A DNA stretch of 44,541 nucleotides. It comes from Candidatus Hydrogenedentota bacterium (GTDB lineage Bacteria > Hydrogenedentota > Hydrogenedentia > Hydrogenedentales > JAGMZX01). The notes below the pieces were generated by a model, which was not told the origin of the DNA, did no database searches, and worked only from the letters and a program-made list of their open reading frames with translations. Where the stretch lies: contig JAKQEQ010000024.1 in NCBI GenBank assembly GCA_029556545.1, positions 1 to 44,541 on the forward strand. The letters are read 5' to 3'. The position numbers were made by a program, and so were the translations under genes. Of this stretch, positions 42,354 to 44,541 are shown piece after piece. How positions within the stretch are numbered: the stretch's first letter is position 1; every line of letters starts with the position of its first letter.

Positions 42354-44541
42354 ATGTCCGCCCTCTGTGTATCCCTTAGCCTGTGCGCCTGTTGCTGCGC
42401 GGCGGCAGTGCTCCCGGACACGGCGCCGCTGACGTGGGAAGGCGGTCTCGGGCTGCGCATGGTCGCCGGGATCGACGCCTACCTCACGCGCGCCACCGAG
42501 GAAATCGGCGCGCGGCGACACGAGCAGTGGCGGCGGGACACGTCCTCCGCCGAGGCCTATGAAGCGTCAGTCGCGCCGAACCGCGAGCGATTGCGCACGT
42601 TGCTCGGCGTTGTAAATACGCGCGTTCCCGTCGAGATGTTGCCGGACGCCACGCTGGACCGTCCGGCGCTGGTGGGCACGGGCACGGGATATACAATACA
42701 TGCGGTGCGATGGCCTGTGCGTGAGGGCGTTCACGGCGAGGGGCTGCTTCTCGAACCGGAACAGCCGCCGCAGGCGTCCGTGGTCGCGCTGCCGGACTGT
42801 GACTGGACGCCCGAGATGCTGGTAGGTCTCGAGGCGGGTGTGCCGGAGGCCGCGCAATACGCGCGGCGGCTCGCGGAGTCGGGCTGTCGCGTTCTTGTGC
42901 CGCTGTTGATCAACCGGGACCACACGCACTCGGGGAACCCGGCATTCCGCATGTTGAACGAGGCGCACCGCGAGTTCCTCATGCGCATGGCGTTTCACAT
43001 GGGCCGCCACATCATCGGTTACGAGATTGAGAAAGTCCTCGCGGCGATCGATTGGCTCGCGGCGCGGTATGCGGACCGGCCAGAACACAGCGTGGGCGTT
43101 TTCGGCTACGGCGAAGGCGGGCTCATCGCGCTGTATGCGGCGGCGCTCGATACGCGCATCGCCGCGGCCGCGGTTTCGGGGTATTTCGGGCCGCGCGAGG
43201 GGCTCTGGGAGGAGCCTATCTACCGGAGCGTGTGGGCGCTGCTCACCGAGTTCGGCGACGCGGAGGTCGCGAGTCTCATCGCGCCGCGCACACTCGTCGT
43301 CGAGGCCGCTCGGCATCCCGAGGGTGTCGAACCGCGCAAAGCCAAAGCCCGCACAGCGGCGGGCGCGCCGGGCCGTATCGTTACGCCGTCCATCGAGGCC
43401 GTGCGCGGCGAATGCGCGCGCGCCCGGAAACTGCTTGAAGGTTTGACGCCGCCCTGGACGCCGGGGCTGGTCCAGCCGCCGGAGGAACTCCCGGGCGGCG
43501 ACGAGACGTTGACGCGGTTTCTCGATGGGCTCGGTGTCGGATCGTTGTACCCGGAGACGGAATTGCCAAGGATATTGGGCTCGCCGGTAAACGCCGCGGC
43601 GCGGCTTAAGCGCCAGTTCGACGAACTGGTCGCATATACGCAGGGGCTCATGCGCGAGGCCGCCACGGTGCGCGAAGTGTTCTGGAATACGGCCGACGCT
43701 ACGTCGCTCGATGCGTGGGAGGCGTCGATGCCGCCGTACCGCGATTACCTCTGGGAAGAGGTGCTGGGTAAACTGCCGCCGCCGACGTTCCCCATGAACC
43801 CGCGCAGCCGCGAGGTCTTTGACGAGCCTGCGTACCGCGGCTACGAGATAGTCCTGGACGTATACCCCGATGTCTTCGCTTACGGCATTCTTCTTGTGCC
43901 GAAGGAATTCGCGCCCGGCGAACGGCGGCCCGTCGTTGTGTGCCAGCACGGCCTCGAGGGCACGCCGCGCAAGGTCGCCGACCCGGGTCAGCACGACCCG
44001 GCCTACAACCAATACGGCTGTCGGCTCGCGGAACGCGGCTTTATCGTCTTTGCGCCGCAGAACCCGTATATCGGCGGCAACGCGTTCCGGCAACTCCAGC
44101 GCAAGGCCCACCCGCTCAAGCTGTCGCTGTTTTCGTTTATCGTGCGCCAGCACGAGCGTATCCTCGAATGGCTGCGCGCGCTTCCGAACGTCGACCCGGA
44201 CCGCATCGGCTTCTACGGCATCAGTTACGGAGGGAAGACCGCCCTGCGCGCGCCCGCGCTGCTCGACGGCTACAAGGTGGTTATCTGTTCCGCCGATTTC
44301 AACGAATGGATTTGGAAAGTGGCGACGGTGGACGCGCCGTTCGGCTATATGTTCACCCACGAGTACGAAATGCTCGAATGGGACCTCGCCCACACGTTCA
44401 ACCACGCGGAAATGAGTTGGATGATCCTGCCCCGCCCGTTCATGGTCGAGCGCGGTCACCACGATGGCGTCTCGATTGACGAGTGGGTCGCCTACGAATA
44501 CGCCCGCACCCGCCGGCAATACGCCCGCCTCGGCATCGGCG
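42354..44541 (+). CDS. Double alpha/beta hydrolase (dienelactone hydrolase-like), first copy with Glu nucleophile position; 3' partial
   Basis: The frame is open from the ATG at 42354 through the window end (729 codons, no stop). A signal peptide (CVSLSLCACCCAAAVLP) starts it. The first alpha/beta hydrolase domain has FGYGEGGLIALYAAALD near residue 254, where a Glu stands at the nucleophile elbow (G-x-S-x-G usually). The second domain has PVVVCQHGLEGTPRKV (oxyanion loop) and FYGISYGGKTALRA with Ser624, so that copy looks active. Role: probably an extracytoplasmic esterase or acyl hydrolase acting on plant or surface polymers. Long hydrolases of this kind are common in planctomycete-like genomes. 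Its neighbours are the isomerase and oxidoreductase genes. The C-terminus is beyond the window. Confidence 0.8.
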   Translation, partial: MSALCVSLSLCACCCAAAVLPDTAPLTWEGGLGLRMVAGIDAYLTRATEEIGARRHEQWRRDTSSAEAYEASVAPNRERLRTLLGVVNTRVPVEMLPDATLDRPALVGTGTGYTIHAVRWPVREGVHGEGLLLEPEQPPQASVVALPDCDWTPEMLVGLEAGVPEAAQYARRLAESGCRVLVPLLINRDHTHSGNPAFRMLNEAHREFLMRMAFHMGRHIIGYEIEKVLAAIDWLAARYADRPEHSVGVFGYGEGGLIALYAAALDTRIAAAAVSGYFGPREGLWEEPIYRSVWALLTEFGDAEVASLIAPRTLVVEAARHPEGVEPRKAKARTAAGAPGRIVTPSIEAVRGECARARKLLEGLTPPWTPGLVQPPEELPGGDETLTRFLDGLGVGSLYPETELPRILGSPVNAAARLKRQFDELVAYTQGLMREAATVREVFWNTADATSLDAWEASMPPYRDYLWEEVLGKLPPPTFPMNPRSREVFDEPAYRGYEIVLDVYPDVFAYGILLVPKEFAPGERRPVVVCQHGLEGTPRKVADPGQHDPAYNQYGCRLAERGFIVFAPQNPYIGGNAFRQLQRKAHPLKLSLFSFIVRQHERILEWLRALPNVDPDRIGFYGISYGGKTALRAPALLDGYKVVICSADFNEWIWKVATVDAPFGYMFTHEYEMLEWDLAHTFNHAEMSWMILPRPFMVERGHHDGVSIDEWVAYEYARTRRQYARLGIG

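Noticed and set aside
42567-44519. 650-residue minus-strand open frame
   Set aside because: It is the antisense of the hydrolase frame that runs from 42354 to the window end with signal peptide and GISYGG motif; the antisense product is Arg-rich and without recognisable domains.

Overview
The window is a GC-rich bacterial chromosome segment with dense, often overlapping genes. Several traits point to a deep-branching Gram-negative environmental bacterium: Tat-exported Gfo/Idh/MocA oxidoreductases beside a xylose-isomerase-like TIM-barrel protein, a very long Ig-repeat surface protein, an octaheme cytochrome fused to a b-type membrane domain, and a FliW/CsrA operon packed with glycosyltransferases. 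Candidatus Hydrogenedentes, or a planctomycete-like lineage, fits best. This is a judgement from gene content; no phylogenetic marker is present.

Layout. (1) 1-829: the Gly-rich tail of an RNA-binding protein and a convergent flavodoxin-family gene. (2) 999-10840, plus strand: an exopolysaccharide/O-antigen-type block with a DPM-like GT2, a Wzz-type chain-length protein, a Wzy/ligase-type polymerase, a GT4, a sugar-nucleotide epimerase, a polyprenyl-phosphate sugar-1-phosphate transferase, a TPR protein, a GT2 and undecaprenyl-diphosphatase. No Wzx flippase or Wza exporter lies in the window. A cluster of short dispersed repeats sits before uppP. (3) 11197-21855: one gene of about 3,550 codons with a signal peptide, a PA14-like domain, roughly 25 Ig-like repeats arranged partly as a three-domain higher-order repeat, and a hydrophobic plus Arg-rich C-terminal tail. 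(4) 22012-24147: a tRNA-Leu with an unusual AAG anticodon, a broken polytopic membrane protein gene and a BrnT/BrnA toxin-antitoxin pair. (5) 24163-32252, minus strand: the operon fliW-csrA-unknown-GT/GT/methyltransferase/TPR fusion-CgeB-like GT-GT9, probably coupling flagellin translation control to flagellar or surface glycosylation. (6) 32537-38675, minus strand: apbE, a MocA-type oxidoreductase and the octaheme cytochrome c/b fusion. (7) 38826-44541, plus strand: deoC, a second MocA-type oxidoreductase, a hotdog thioesterase, a sugar phosphate isomerase-like protein and a truncated double alpha/beta hydrolase.

How the parts work together. Block 2 assembles lipid-linked repeat units: WbaP-like initiation, GT extension, Wzy polymerisation, Wzz length control and UppP lipid recycling. 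The giant protein in block 3 is a likely cell-surface partner. Block 5 suggests that flagellin dosage (FliW/CsrA) and its modification are controlled together. Blocks 6 and 7 look like periplasmic redox and carbohydrate catabolism. Promoter-like sites of the form TTGnnn-N16..18-TAnnnT recur ahead of many units, which suggests an ordinary housekeeping sigma factor. All functions are read from sequence motifs alone; no database search was possible.
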